DNA of 64,000 nucleotides from Tubulanus polymorphus (GCF_964204645.1 NC_134034.1:6689414-6753413), one strand, 5' to 3'; positions 35,237-46,684 are shown, numbered from the stretch's first letter. A program made the numbers and translations. Notes: generated by a model not told the origin, from the sequence alone.

Positions 35237-38200
35237 TTACTCTCCATTTATAATAAATATTTTAATTAAAATTTGATTAACACGAATTAACACTAGAATT
35301 CTTTTCATAATCTCATTCTCTTTTGTTTCTTCTCTTTTAAATCTTAAGTGTTCATCTGAATTGCAACCATAAGCAACTGTGTGTATACCATCATCTAAAA
35401 TATATCTTTTATCATCAAATGGATTCAGACTTATCTTCTCTATCTCTTCAATAAACATTTCATGATCTTCAGATCTTAAACCTTTCATCTTATGTTTTCT
35501 AACTTGTTCATTGAATATACAATTGATGTAATCTTTGAAATGAATATTCTTTTCTACTACACTTTTGGTTATTCCTTTTAACTTTTTAGCTTCATGAGTT
35601 TTAGTTCTATAACTATACATTTTAGATCTAATACGAATGAACTCTATCATTTCTTCACCCCCTAATTCATCTTTGAATTTACCAGGCACCTTTTTACTAT
35701 CATTGTTAAACAATTCATGATCTTTAGGATAATAATACTAAAATCAAAATGATGTTTTAATGTTTTTAAATCATCTGTTATGTTATTAGTTTTTATCTTT
35801 AATATGTAACTGTCAGTATCAAAATATAAGATTTCTATATGCTTTTCTCCAAAACGAGGTTGCAATACGTTATAATAGAATTCATACATTAATAACTTTG
35901 ATATTGCTAAAACTGTAGCTCCAACATAAATTGGTTTATTAAATTGCATAGATGTTCTCCTCATTTTATCTGAAGCTAAATTTTCATCAAATATTCTGTT
36001 ACCTATGAACTTAGGATATGTTTGTAAATGTCTAATTCTTTTACCATTACTAACTAACTCAATATCATTTCTATTTCTTATATTTTCACAAGTCATTATT
36101 CATTAACTTGAAGAAGTCTTTTTCGAAATCAGTTTTAGCTTTAGTTCTCTGTTTGGTATTAAAATCTATATATTTTTCTAACCATTTAGATTGACTAAAT
36201 GAAATATATCTATTTACTTTTTTAGAACCATTCCTTGATTCAAATAAAACTTCAACATTCTATAATGTACTACATAATTATATTTATCTTCCTGAGTTAC
36301 CATTAACTTTTCTGTACGAATATGATTTTCGGGTTTAATTCTTTTTTGATAATTTGATAATTCTTCATGCGTTACAGTTTTATGTTCTGGACAGTATGCT
36401 AAATTTCTAGATTTAAAGTCTACAACAAAGAAGTTACCAGTCTCTGAATCATTTGCAATATCTAGAATTCTTTTCTTCCAATCAAATTTATCATTATTTT
36501 CATGTTGTAAAACTTCACTTATTTCAAATACTCCATAAGGCTGTGGTTCCATCATTGCCCAACCATATAGATTATTTGCATCTATATATAATAACTTATA
36601 ACCAGGGTTATAATTTACATTGAAATATCTATCACCTAATACACCTGAAACTCCTCCTCTTATAGATTTTTCAAATAATAATAATTGATCTATATTTGTT
36701 AACAAATCCATTTTTAAATCTGTAAATTTTAAACCACAATCCCAAGTTAATCCTGGTGATGAATAACAATGGCAAGGATCAATATTAAAATATTTTAGAT
36801 TTACATCTCTAAACCTTTCGAATATATCAGTTGATAATAATACGTCCGATTTTAAATATAAATCTCCTAATTTTCCATGATTTATTATTTTGAAAAAATT
36901 CCAAATATTCAATGTTCTATTATATACTTCATCTTTAACATATTCATTTTTTAATTCATCAAAAAATGGTTCTTTTAATAATTCAGTTAAATATTGAAAT
37001 CATTATGTGATTTATAAAACTATATGGAATTGCGCCTTTATATCTCATTAATTGAAAATCATCATTATTTGGATAGTGTTGCTTTAATATTCTTAATTCA
37101 TCATCAACTAATGATTTTGATAAATTATCTAATGAACTACCTAAAAATCTATATGAATCTATAAATCTTAGACACTCGAATTGGAATGATATATAATTCT
37201 CAGATGTTTTAGCTAACATTCTAAATTTATATGTTGGTATTTCATCTTTTGATCTATTTGAATTTAATCTTTCTATTTCATTATTGATTTCTTCTATTTT
37301 ATGGCGTAACTGTTTGATGAATAAATGAGCATCATACCCTGATAAATTATGAAATATTACTGGAACAAAGTTGATTTTCTTAGCTTGTAAGTTACAATTC
37401 TCATGCGCTGCGCCTCTAAACTTTCCATTCAAATGATCATGGTCTCTTATTTTTTTTTCTTTATAATTGAATATCTTTTCACAATAATAACATTTATCTG
37501 CAAACTCAAATTCTTCTTTATCTTCTTCTGTCATAATTATTTCTATACTTTCATTTAACTTTTCATAAAATTTTATTTCATACTCGATTAATAAGTCACA
37601 AAAATGATTGATAACATTTTCATTTCTGTAATTATAATATTCACTTTTAATTAGTTCTGGGTAATCAGATTTAATATATAATCCAAAACATGCTGCTGAT
37701 TGATGAATCTTTTTAATAGTATTTGCTATTGGTGGTTCTTCTGAAAAATCATTTTCATAGTTTAGTTTTTTTCTTTTATAATATATTTCTTTTCTTTCTT
37801 GATCAGTTAGTTCCTTATTTAGTAATTCAAAATCTCCATATATTACAAATGGTACTTTATTCATGTAATCATAGTTTTTGAATTCTAATATTTTATCCTT
37901 TTCATTTGGTAAAACTATTTTACAATAATCATGATTATCAGATAATTGTTTATGATTTAATAATGTACTTTCATTACTGAATCTATGTAAACATTTTCTA
38001 CATAGAAATACTTTATTGTGGTTATTTTCTGTTCTAAAAAATAAATCGATTTGTTTTATCCACAAACAATGATTTTCATAATATAATATATCTATAACAC
38101 CATTGGAGATGGAGATTTAAATACAAAGGTTCTAATGTATAATGTTCAATTTCATTACCTTTTGTTTTTGGCAATTTGATTAAATCAAATAAATTTATTC

Positions 38201-39289
38201 TTAAATTATTATCTCTTTCTATTTTTGGGATATTTCTAAAATCTGGATAACTGTCTATCTTAGACTGGATAATTGTCTATCTTATAATTATTTTCAAATT
38301 ATTTATAATTTGTTAATCTATAAGTATGTTTATTATAATCCTCAACTGGATGTAAGCAACTAATTATTGTCCATAGAAAACATTTATTATCTTCATTTTG
38401 TACATTTATAACAGCATTTGTTTTAAATGGTAATTTGATATAACTTGATCCATTTATATTATCATCTTAATAATATGATAAATTATTTTCATCAATTGGT
38501 TTTGATTTAGTTAACTTATTATATTTTGTATTGAACACATGTAAAGTCATAAATATTATTTCATCAAATATTAAACCAGATCCTTCAAAATATTTCTCTT
38601 CTATTTTAGTTTTTACTTCATTATAACATTTATCTAATTTATCATCTATATGTTTTGAAATAATTTGTTGTGAATGGGAATTTATATTATATATTGGTTT
38701 ATCTAAACTTTACTTTAGAAGATATGCTAATTTTAGGGTATTCAACATATGTAATTATTTTTATAATATTTTTCATATTTTCTAAATGTTTTTCATTTTC
38801 TTCTAATGTTTTTCCTTTATGAAATTTAAACTCAATAGCAGCTGGACCAATATCACTTATAAATGCTTCAGTTATCTCTATTTCTTCTTTATTATCTACT
38901 GAATTAATATAATTTCTTACATCTTCCATGTATGGTCTTTTATTGTTTAATTTATTTCTTATTCTTTTAATTGTCTTATGTTTCTTATCATTGTCATTAT
39001 CAAAATAATCTTCACCTAAAATATTATTATTCATATTTCTCATATGACTTTTAGATTTTAAATGTTCATTACGATATCTTTTATCACTGAATGATTGATT
39101 ACATGTATCACATTTGTATGTTTCTTTTTCATTCTTCAATTCATCTAATTTAGTTTCTAATATATCATCTTTATATTCTAACTTAAATTTATTTTCTAAA
39201 TTTGTTCTAGTTTTATTGTGTCTTGCATTTTGGGATTTATCTATATTGATTTTACATGTTGGACAGTAGTACTTCCTATTTGCTTCCAT
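35237..39289 (-). pseudogene. Polinton copy 2 protein-primed DNA polymerase B, intein-free
   Basis: The N-terminus (ATG 39289) has C2H2-type fingers (YYCPTCKINIDKSQNARH; YKCDTCNQSF). The 36983-38065 segment has the exonuclease motif VIYGDFE, an endonuclease-VII/HNH-like cluster (CYYCEKIF, KIRDHDHLNGKFRGAAH), FHNLSGYDAHLF and SYRFLGSSLDNL. The palm holds motif A (LLYIDANNLYGWAM, near 36590) and motif C (ILYFDTDSY, near 35810-35830). This copy therefore has all polymerase motifs, and motif C is uninterrupted, unlike copy 3. Frameshifts or stops near 38680, 38480-38270, 38066, 36980, 36100 and 35700 break it. In length and order it matches Polinton pPolB of about 1,200-1,300 residues. Confidence 0.9.
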
Positions 39290-39360
39290 TTTAATATCAA
39301 ATTTTTTATTAAAATTGATTTTAGAAGTTATTCATTTTTATATTATTCATATATATGAAT

Positions 39361-39520
39361 ATTTTAAGAGTAATAGGGATAATAGGGGTTCAGGTTAAAG
39401 GTTGAAGGGGCGAGTGATTAAAAAATGAAAAATAAATTCGAGCGTGTGAGAATTTATTTTTTATTTTTTATGAGCTCGACCCTTCGACCTTTGGCCTGAA
39501 CCCCTATTATCCCTATCACT
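39361..39520. repeat. Right terminus of Polinton copy 2: two termini head to head
   Basis: AGTAATAGGGATAATAGGGG with TTCAGGTTAAAGGTTGAAGG (39369-39408) and its inverted counterpart (39479-39520, ending CCCCTATTATCCCTATCACT) face each other across about 70 bp of AT-rich sequence with AAATTCGAGCGTGYGAGAA. The pair forms a 160-bp hairpin. The inverted half matches the solo terminus at 8130-8216. Confidence 0.7.
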
Positions 39521-40727
39521 TACGCCCCTTTCTTTAAAGGTTTATTTGTTGTATGTCATTAACAATCAGTTATATAATACTTTATTCATAACTTTGAAGC
39601 GGCGCGCTGACGGCGAACGCTCAAACAAGGTCAGTCACGTAGGCCAACGATAACACGAAACAGACCACGGTTTTGCCGGTTAAGAGCGTCTCTCCACACA
39701 AATTAGAGGGGCTGTAATGGACCATTTGTTGACACTCACCTTTAATAAACTTCGTATGGATACAATCGAGATAATTCCACCCTATAGTTCCACTATTCAA
39801 CGATTGATGCGCAGCTTGAACATGGCGCCGCCATTCAATACGCTGGTCACGATGTATCTCGACACGCATCAAAATCACACTTGAATTACAAGTGTTGACT
39901 TATGGGAAACGATCGAAATCTAGCAATTTGGTTGGGAAAATATCAGCACTATAGTTGAAAAAAGTTGATAAACCTCCTCCGACTGTCTAATCATTTAAAA
40001 GCTTTGCCTTCACATGGAACTATTTCCGCCTTATAACAGGTGCACTCTGCCGCCGTGATTCGCCCATTCAACGATAAAAACTTTCCCACGGTCTTACTAT
40101 CGGCATTTTCTAATAATTTAGGGAAATGTTTAAAAAAAGCGAAATTTCACACTCTGCATTAATAAGATTAAGCTTAGAGTATTTATTCGTTTGACAAATC
40201 TTCCTCTGAACTCCCACCAACAAGTTTTAAGTAGCGACACGACCGTAGAAGTATACGGATTAAACATGAAATAGTATAAAAAGGGAGGGTCAGCACAGTA
40301 AGGGGATTGAAGAAAAGATCGAGAGTGGTGTGAAAGCCTAAGATAGGAAGCTGCAAGGTATGTAGGAGTGAGAATTGTATTATAAGCTGATGTTAGAATA
40401 AAGGAAGAAATATAGACCCACGAGAAGTCGTTAGTATTATTCTGGAGACAGTGGAATATCTCGAATCGGATTAACCCTAATACTCGGAGGAATTGAACAA
40501 CAACACGAGTGGAGAACACAAACCAACACCACAACATTGATGGAGAATACAGATTCACAACAGTAACCACACGATGATACACGAATAGAAAATGCGAAAG
40601 CGTTGTCAGAAATTGATTTGATTTGACATGTAAAATCGGAAAAAAGGTTAGCGGGTACAGCGAGTGTAGCGCAACCGTGTGGATTGTGTTTACAAACAGA
40701 ATGTCGAGCATGCGCACTGCAAACAAG
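39521..40727. other. Gene-free stretch between Polinton copies
   Basis: Composition is closer to unique host DNA. The minus-strand frame at 39621-39878 and the overlapping frames at 40130-40760 show no motif, and I do not call them. Confidence 0.4.
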
Positions 40728-40952
40728 ATGGCGGAAATAAAATCGCTGCGACGATATCATTTATTTCATACTGATCCGCAGCTGAATTGTACTTTCAAAA
40801 AGATCAAACGATTTATATACGTAGGTTTCTTGGCATGTCCTGGGAGAACACACGCATTGTTCGTTATGTACGATAATACATTATCCGCCTTAATGGTTGT
40901 TTGTCGGAAACATTTATACTTGTACCAGACGAGCATTCTAAATCATTTGTAG
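40728..40952 (+). CDS. Possible small host ORF or first exon (MAEIKS...), 74 residues
   Basis: The start context ACAAGATGGCGG is strong for an animal gene, and the frame is short and basic (SLRRYHLFH, FKKIKRF) with two Cys and a hydrophobic tail. A GTAGGT at 40821 could be a splice donor after FIY, so only the first 31 codons may be coding. No family is recognised. Confidence 0.3.
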   Translation: MAEIKSLRRYHLFHTDPQLNCTFKKIKRFIYVGFLACPGRTHALFVMYDNTLSALMVVCRKHLYLYQTSILNHL

Positions 40953-41130
40953 GTAATCACGGCGCTGTAGTCATTAGAAAAATTCGTGGAAATGAGCAAT
41001 TATGAAATAAACTTATGAAACACTCGCTGACCCTTAGTCTGATAAATCGATTATAAGGAGTAATATTAAAGAGTAATATTAAAAAGTAATGTTAAAGAGT
41101 TTTATTATTTTTATTAATAAGAGTTTGTGT

Positions 41131-41136
41131 GTTTAA
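41131..41136. repeat. Candidate target-site duplication GTTTAA (left)
   Basis: GTTTAA at 41131-41136 is repeated directly at 60783-60788, just outside the two termini of Polinton copy 3. A 5-6-bp duplication is usual for Polinton integrases. One or two bases are ambiguous, because the termini themselves begin AAGTA. Confidence 0.5.
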
Positions 41137-41224
41137 GTAATTGGAATATCAGGGGTTCATACCAGAGTACTAGAGTACTAAACACCACTCATCACCACAA
41201 GTAATTTTTTTTCCTTATAAATGG
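41137..41224 (+). repeat. Left terminal inverted repeat of Polinton copy 3, with promoter
   Basis: 41141-41224 is the inverted counterpart of 60696-60776, identical apart from a 3-bp indel (ATATCAGGGG here, ATAGGGG there). It contains GGTTCATACCAGAGTACTAG, CACTCATCACCACAAG and the gene leader TAATTTTTTTTCCTTATAAATGG. The terminal repeat therefore carries an inward gene start at each end. Confidence 0.9.
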
Positions 41225-41448
41225 AAAGGAATGATGAATATAATAAAAAACTTATGTGGGGTTGGAAAAATTTACGGCCTTTAGACAAGAAAGAAAATCA
41301 AATCAAATCTAATAAACTAATAATAAATAATAATTTACAGATATATTTAGAATAGTTAACAAAGGCAAAGAAATTTATTGATCAATGGAACAATGATCCA
41401 AATAATGAACAATACGTTGAGGAATTTGATATCAAGGAACCGAAATGA
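41221..41448 (+). pseudogene. Left-end small Polinton gene ending DIKEPK
   Basis: The frame starts inside the terminal repeat at TATAAATGG (41221) and runs 75 codons to a TGA at 41446-41448. One in-frame TAG at 41353-41355 follows the residues IYLE. The product is small and charged (KLMWGWKNLRPLDKKE; later KKFIDQWNNDP). The function is unknown. Its 3' end recurs at 31165-31189 and, degenerate, near 41930 and 42835, so the gene family was probably present in several copies near the left end. Confidence 0.55.
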
Positions 41449-41546
41449 CTTATCTAGACAGTTATAATTACTGCTCCTAATAGATGCTGTGAGGCTTGGG
41501 TGAGAACGGTTAATAGCGTGTTTGTTATATACAAGGGGAAGTAATC

Positions 41547-41588
41547 CCACTCATCGCCACAAGTAATTTTTTTTCCTAATAAATGGGA
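41547..41588 (+). promoter_or_regulatory. Internal duplicate of the terminal-repeat leader
   Basis: CACTCATCGCCACAAG followed by TAATTTTTTTTCCTAATAAATGGG repeats the inner half of the terminal repeat (41188-41224) and leads into the second rightward gene. Confidence 0.75.
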
Positions 41589-41908
41589 GATAGAAAAGTA
41601 TTCTTAGCAACAATAAATAACAGAATAAAACCAGCAAAAAACAATTTGAAATAAAAAAGTTAATTGATGTAACAAAAGAAATTGAACATAAGATATTGAA
41701 ATTAGAAAAGATAAAAACTAAATATGGAGAGAAAGTATCAGCTAATTTAAGCTACTGTAATGTTAGTACATCGCGAGAATTTAAAGTATTTTTACCTGAT
41801 AAATGGGTTTCATTGAGTACAGAGGAATTAAAATATTTAAAAGGATTTAAAATAATCTATCATGGAAAAAATGAAGACGGTCATCATGATTTAGAAATTG
41901 TTGATTAA
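41583..41908 (+). pseudogene. Small Polinton protein of the TKYG...FKVFLPDKW type
   Basis: The ATG at 41583 sits behind the duplicated leader. After about 20 codons the frame shifts by one in an A-run near 41637. The downstream frame (about 41645-41908) reads charged helical sequence, then TKYGEKVSANLSYCN, FKVFLPDKWVSLSTEEL and KNEDGHHDLEIVD. A relative lies beside the penton gene in copy 2 (34372-34665). Proteins of this look are frequent in Polintons. I suspect a DNA-binding beta-fold but cannot show it. Confidence 0.6.
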
Positions 41909-42972
41909 ATAAAAAATAAAAATAATGAATATCTAGAATCCAAAATGACCTTAGTCGTTTTATAAACAACTACAATCATACAGTCAAACATCTGTTACAT
42001 TTTATTATAAGAGAGTGCTTCATTTGAATATTGATCAATCAAACAGGTGTTGCACAACGTTGTTATATTGGATAGCTAGCAGTTATATAATAAGCACGCA
42101 GTACATACAACACACACAGGATACATTCTCTCTCTCTCGTTCTCTCTCTCGTGATTAAAAGGAATATTTCAATGTTTTTACGGTAAGTTTTAGCAAAACC
42201 ACCCGACTTGACTCACAGAGTTTTTAGGGGATAAGCATTCCGTTATTGAGAGGCGCCACGAGATACCTATCCCCAAGCATTTCTACTTACACCTCTGTGA
42301 CCCACACCTCACCAATTCTCCTTCAATGGTTGACAGGAAACACGTTATATTAAAGGCGCCTAATGCATTTCCTATCAACCCCTTACCCCCGAAAGGAGGA
42401 TCGAAAGTCGAAACTGAAGGAGAACCACGGAGGGTGGACAAAGGTGCATTTTCGAAATGCCCCTGCAAGCCAAGCCCGGCGGCACTCCAGTGGTTGAATG
42501 AATTGCCTTATATACTTAGCTAAAACACCTAAGTAAATGTTGCTGGTGCTAAAAAAATATGTGAAATTTGAAATTATAAATTATTCCGAATGAAAAGAAT
42601 ATAAGAATGAAAACTGATAAATGAATTATGGATTTTTAACTTAATTATGATATAATTTTTAATCAAATTAGTAATTAATTACTATGTTAATTGATTAACA
42701 AATTCAAATACAAATATTCATTTTAGCATCACACCCAGTGCTGCCATCTTTCAATTCAAGAAAAAACTAATAATAAGAAACGACTGTAATACAATATTCA
42801 AGTAAAAACAAAATAAATTAATAAAAATAATGAATATCTAGAATCCGAAATGACTTATCTGGACAATTTAATTGCTCCGCGTAGATAGACAAAAGTAGTG
42901 AGATATTCAATTAATTAAAAAAAATTATTTTTTTTGCTTTTTTTCTAAAATATTAATCCATTTTTTTTATTA
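41909..42972. other. Gene-free left part of Polinton copy 3
   Basis: This is AT-rich sequence with degenerate copies of the DIKEPK gene end (41928, 42832), a CTCTCT run at 42127-42153 and a more GC-rich island at 42200-42530 that looks like a foreign insertion without recognisable ends. The overlapping frames at 42283-42523 are not supported as genes. Confidence 0.45.
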
Positions 42973-43319
42973 TCAATTTTGAATTTCAGAAGTATTTTCA
43001 TTTTTGATAGCAGTTGTTTCAGAATTATTTATATCATGAATTTTATTTGATTTCTTATACAAACTTCACCCAATCAAAATGAATACAATTACAAATCCAA
43101 CTGTAAAATATAGATATTTATCAAATATTCTATCATTAGAAAGGGTTGAAATAACAATATTTTCACTATTTTTATTAACATTTTTATTACTTATTTTTCT
43201 TTTACAGCTTTTTTATATTCTTGTGATTTAATTCCTAATTGCCGAGACCATTCAATTTGTTTCTGTGATCTCGGTTTTTTCTTCACAGTTAATTCCTTCA
43301 CTTCTTTCACTTCGCTCAT
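42973..43319 (-). pseudogene. Polinton small protein: basic KQIEWSRQLG motif plus membrane segment
   Basis: It starts at TAAATG (43319) and opens with a Lys/Glu-rich stretch and KKKPRSQKQIEWSRQLG, ending at a TAA near 43193. In the adjacent frame a membrane helix follows (LYFTVGFVIVFILIG), then a TGA near 43062 and a short polar tail to 42973. This suggests either one gene with a frameshift and a nonsense change, or two tiny genes. Basic KQIEWSR-type segments occur in Polinton small proteins; no function is known. Confidence 0.45.
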
Positions 43320-43857
43320 TTATTATAGAAATATTTTTACTTTCAATATTTGAAAATGTTATAACCCCGGTTGATAATAATGTCATAAATCCGCCTAATT
43401 GAAACGATAAATATCCAATCCATTTATTTAATTCAGTCATAACTAAATAGTCATTTTTTAAATCGGAATATAATCTATTTTCATCTTCAATTGGTAGTAT
43501 ATAATTACATAATTTACTATAACCTTTTACTACATTTTCTGATATCGCGTCATTAATTCTAGCTGTTCTCGCGGCTTCATAAATCTTAAATAATCTAATA
43601 ATTTCATCTGATTTCATTGTATCTAATTCATTATAAGTTAAATTTTTACCGACAAAATTTTTACATTTTCCAGATGCTATTAATATTTCTAATTGATGTT
43701 TTCAATAAAGATAATATTCATAATTATTATTTGTTGTAACATTATTTAAAGCACCATCATCTGGAGTTAATTTTGTTTCTGTTATTCCTAAATCATCTAA
43801 AGTTTTTTCAATTGGAACATCACCATTTTTAGATTTTATTTTCTTTTCACCTACCAT
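43252..43857 (-). pseudogene. Polinton unknown protein with in-frame TGA
   Basis: The ATG at 43857 follows CTAATTTTTTTGTTATATAA. The frame (VGEKKIKSKNGDVPIEKTLDD...) runs to 43252 except for one TGA at 43702-43704. Residues ~75-120 (IIRLFKIYEAARTARINDAI) look helical, and LSFQLGGFMTLLSTGVITF is a possible membrane helix. It overlaps the next leftward gene by about 68 bases. No family is recognised. Confidence 0.5.
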
Positions 43858-43879
43858 TTATATAACAAAAAAATTAGTT

Positions 43880-44162
43880 GTGATGTTGCAACTAGAATTC
43901 AACTAGAATGTAACTAGAATTCAACTAGATTAACAAGCTAGTTGAAATATTGTTTTTATTTGTTTCTTGTTAAATCTAGTTGATTTTTGTTCCAACTACT
44001 AATAACTAGAATTCAACTAGAACGTAACTAGAATTAAACTAGATTAACAAGCTAGTTAAAATATTGTTAAATCTAATTGATTTTTTGTTACAACTACCAA
44101 TAACTAGAATTCAACTAGAATGTAACTAGAATTCAACTAGATTAACAAGCTAGTTGAATTTA
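43880..44162. repeat. Three ~100-bp hairpin units between the ATPase and the next gene
   Basis: Units begin near 43887, 44008 and 44102. Each reads AACTAGAATTCAACTAGAA, GTAACTAGAATT, AACTAGATTAACAAGCTAGTTG and then ATTGTTAAATCTA. CAACTAG and CTAGTTG make each unit self-complementary. It is the longest non-coding gap in the structural gene block. Confidence 0.85.
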
Positions 44163-44772
44163 AATAAATTCATATTTAAATGGGTGTTGTAATCTAAATA
44201 GTAATTTTGATCTTTTAATATTTTTCAATTTATCCATATATTCATTATCTAAATCATGTGGAATAATATCATTTTCCTCAAGTGCATTTTTCATCGATTT
44301 TCTATCTTAATTGTATGTAGAATAAAACTAGAAATCTTATATTCTCCCTAAAGTCTTTAACAATTGAATTATATTTTTGATTTAAAACCCATGTTGTTAT
44401 CCCGAAATGTCTTCCAGAGAAAGCTAGATAACATAACTCGCTTTCTCTAACTTTTGAATCATGTAGATTTGCACAATCATCTATAATGAATAATGTATTT
44501 GATCCTTTATAAATATCAATTGCTATTTCAATACAATTATCTAAATTTTCTTTTACTGTTTTAGGATCTAATATAATAAATTTATTATTTCTAGTAATAT
44601 TTCTATCATAAGTTTGATTAAATTCGTACGTTGGGCAAAATAATACTATATTATCAAAATAGTTTTCATAAACAGTTTCTAATAAATTTAATATAAAATA
44701 AGTTTTTCCACAATTTGTTACGCCAGATATTAACATATTATGAGGCTCAAATATAAATAATTCCTTATTCAT
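44160..44772 (-). pseudogene. A32/FtsK-like genome packaging ATPase
   Basis: The frame from ATG 44772 has a Walker A loop GVTNCGKT at residues 17-24 and a Walker B strand TLFIIDDC at about residue 93, followed by SGRHFGITTWVLNQ. This matches the packaging ATPases of Polintons, adintoviruses and NCLDVs, which pump the genome into the capsid. The frame is lost at about 44302 by a one-base shift; the remaining C-terminal ~45 codons are visible in the next frame down to the TAA at 44160. The start codon directly abuts the integrase stop (TGA at 44773-44775), and it is the one gene without a TAAATG leader. Confidence 0.85.
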
Positions 44773-46351
44773 TCATATATTTTTAATTTTACTTGATAAT
44801 ATCCATTCATTGAATTTATCTGGCCATCCAACCCATTTTACTAAAGAATATTTTTTTCTTTTAACAGTTTTTGTTTTTTATACTTTTTCAATTTTATATT
44901 CTTGTTCTAGATTTTTCAGTAGTTAGACTCAATTCTTCTTCATAAAAATACCCATAAACTTCTTCACCATCTAAATCTTCTAATTTATAGACATATGGTT
45001 TTGTTGTTATTACCTTTTTTATTTTATATATTTCTCTAGTAAAATTACGATCGTATCCTTTGTCAAATATCTTTTTATACTTAGAAATTCTAACATTTTG
45101 ACCAACTTTAAATTTAGGTTCACCAAAATCATCTACAAGAAATGCTCCATATAAATTATTCCAAACAATTTCAGCATTTTCAGGTTTTCTAGCATCAATA
45201 GGTCTCATTCCAATACAAGAATGATAAGAATTATTATATCCTTCTATCAATTTTGGTAAAACATCAATCCATTTTAAAGTATTATTTGCTGTAAAATATT
45301 TCCACATTCTTGTTCTTAATGTTCTATTAAATCGTTCAACAACTGCTGCTTTTTTATCCGATTTTGTTGAAAAATATTCAATATTATGATTATCTAAGAG
45401 TTCATGAACAAGTGAATTATCAAATTCTTTTCCATCATCAAATTGTATTTTTTCTGGTTTTAGTTTATCATCCGAAAGAAATTTTCTTAAAACATTTGAT
45501 GTTTGTACAGCATCTTTTCTATAAAGTGGGAAACTCCATACATAACGACTAAAAATATCAATTATATTCAATAACCACCAATAACCATCATTATCTTTCT
45601 TAACATTTTTCATATCAATTAAATCTCCTTGCCACTGTTGATCTACACAGGGAAGTGTGATGAGATGGAATACGGACGCTTTTAATTGCCGGATGTAGGC
45701 TATTCAATTCAGCCCGTACATCAAAGGTTACCGCAACAGCAGTAAGCTACGCTTATCGAGTGTGTGTTACCAGCTGAACACCAGTCAACATCAACTTTGA
45801 TTTGCTCGCAGAACAACCCGCAATAGTTTTAGCCCGATAAATGTTCTGCGATCGATACTACGCATGCGCACTGCAGTTCATTGAACAACGTGGAAGTGGC
45901 TGTGTATACACATATTTTTCTTTAGAAAATCGGTTGAAATTCAACAATTTCTCGAAAAATTTGTCCAAAAAGGTATGTATTTTTATTCTTCTATATCTCC
46001 GAAACCCGGTATCGGAACATTAAGTATTTATATTGTGATTAAAGTCTGTTTTTACGTGTTAAACATATGTTTTTGCCAGTTCGTTCCGATTCCGGGTTTA
46101 GCGTTATTTGGGCCTTGAAGATGTCAAATATTTCGGCCCAGACTCGCGCAGCTTTCGTTTCTGACGTCATGTTGCTATGTTACGACACAAACATATACAC
46201 GAAGTATGATCTTTAAAATGTGTATTTACTACATAATAATGTTACTTAATAACGCTTACATTAGGCCTACAAGTTATTGTCCCCCATATAAACCAAGTTT
46301 TCTAAATAGCATCAGCAATCTCATTTAATTAACCTTTTCTTATTTTTAGTC

Positions 46352-46684
46352 ATGGATCTTTGTCGATTGTGTGGAAAAAATGCAAAACCTCCGGATCATC
46401 GTCCTATCGATAAAAATAATTTCAAAAGCCATGTGAAGGAGTTGTTCAACATTGATTTTGATGATGATACTGAACAGTACCCGATATATATCTGTTATAT
46501 GTGTCGTGTCAAATTACAAAAATGGCGTAAGAACGAAAACGTTAAAAAAACTGTCCCTGTGACTATCAAATTAAAACAATGGACATGTAAACCACTGGTT
46601 AATTCCAAGTCTGGACGGCGACGTATTTGTAGTCAAAATTTTATCGATCGATTTTCCATAATGTACTGCTGCCATTCCATTTGA
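46352..46684 (+). CDS. RAG1 N-terminus-like zinc-binding protein of the nested transposon
   Basis: The ATG at 46352 directly follows an acceptor (TTATTTTTAG, 46341-46350). A donor-like AAAAAGGTATGT at about 45969-45978 could be the 5' partner, implying an untranslated first exon. The 110-residue product begins with a C-x2-C pair (Cys4, Cys7), a PID segment, FKSHVKELFNIDFDDD and a second C-x2-C (Cys48, Cys51) in YICYMCRVKLQKW. This arrangement resembles the zinc-binding module in the N-terminal half of RAG1 and the N-RAG-TP proteins described from molluscan transposons. The C-terminal 35 residues lie antisense to exon 3 of the opposite gene. No catalytic residues are present. The resemblance to ZAD-type fingers is an alternative. 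Confidence 0.6.
   Translation: MDLCRLCGKNAKPPDHRPIDKNNFKSHVKELFNIDFDDDTEQYPIYICYMCRVKLQKWRKNENVKKTVPVTIKLKQWTCKPLVNSKSGRRRICSQNFIDRFSIMYCCHSI

Noticed and set aside
39621-39878. 85-codon minus-strand frame
   Set aside because: It has no recognisable domain, start context or neighbours. It cannot be excluded as an exon, but support is insufficient.
40130-40760. Minus-strand frame of 198 codons overlapping one of 107 codons
   Set aside because: There is no motif, the two frames overlap each other, and a better-supported plus-strand start (40728) lies at their edge. Composition is not protein-like.
42283-42523. Overlapping frames in the GC-richer island of copy 3
   Set aside because: Both strands are open over the same bases, which reflects composition. 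No motif is present.
43060-43704. TGA codons at Trp-like positions, suggesting TGA read as Trp
   Set aside because: TGG is common in the same element (PolB, capsid, integrase), TAA and TAG nonsense changes also occur, and a TGA replaces Leu in the capsid gene. Random decay explains all of them.
43880-44162. CRISPR-like array
   Set aside because: The three units have no unique spacers and lie in a eukaryotic element without cas genes; the repeats themselves are self-complementary and vary in length.
45841-46023. 60-codon frame at the left of the nested transposon
   Set aside because: It crosses a likely splice donor at about 45973 and fits better as a 5' untranslated exon of the RAG1-like gene.
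46352-46684. Transib/ProtoRAG transposon
   Set aside because: The zinc module resembles the RAG1 N-terminus, but the CAGGG ends and the 7-8-bp duplication do not fit Transib (CAC ends, 5-bp duplication), and no RAG1-like catalytic core is present.
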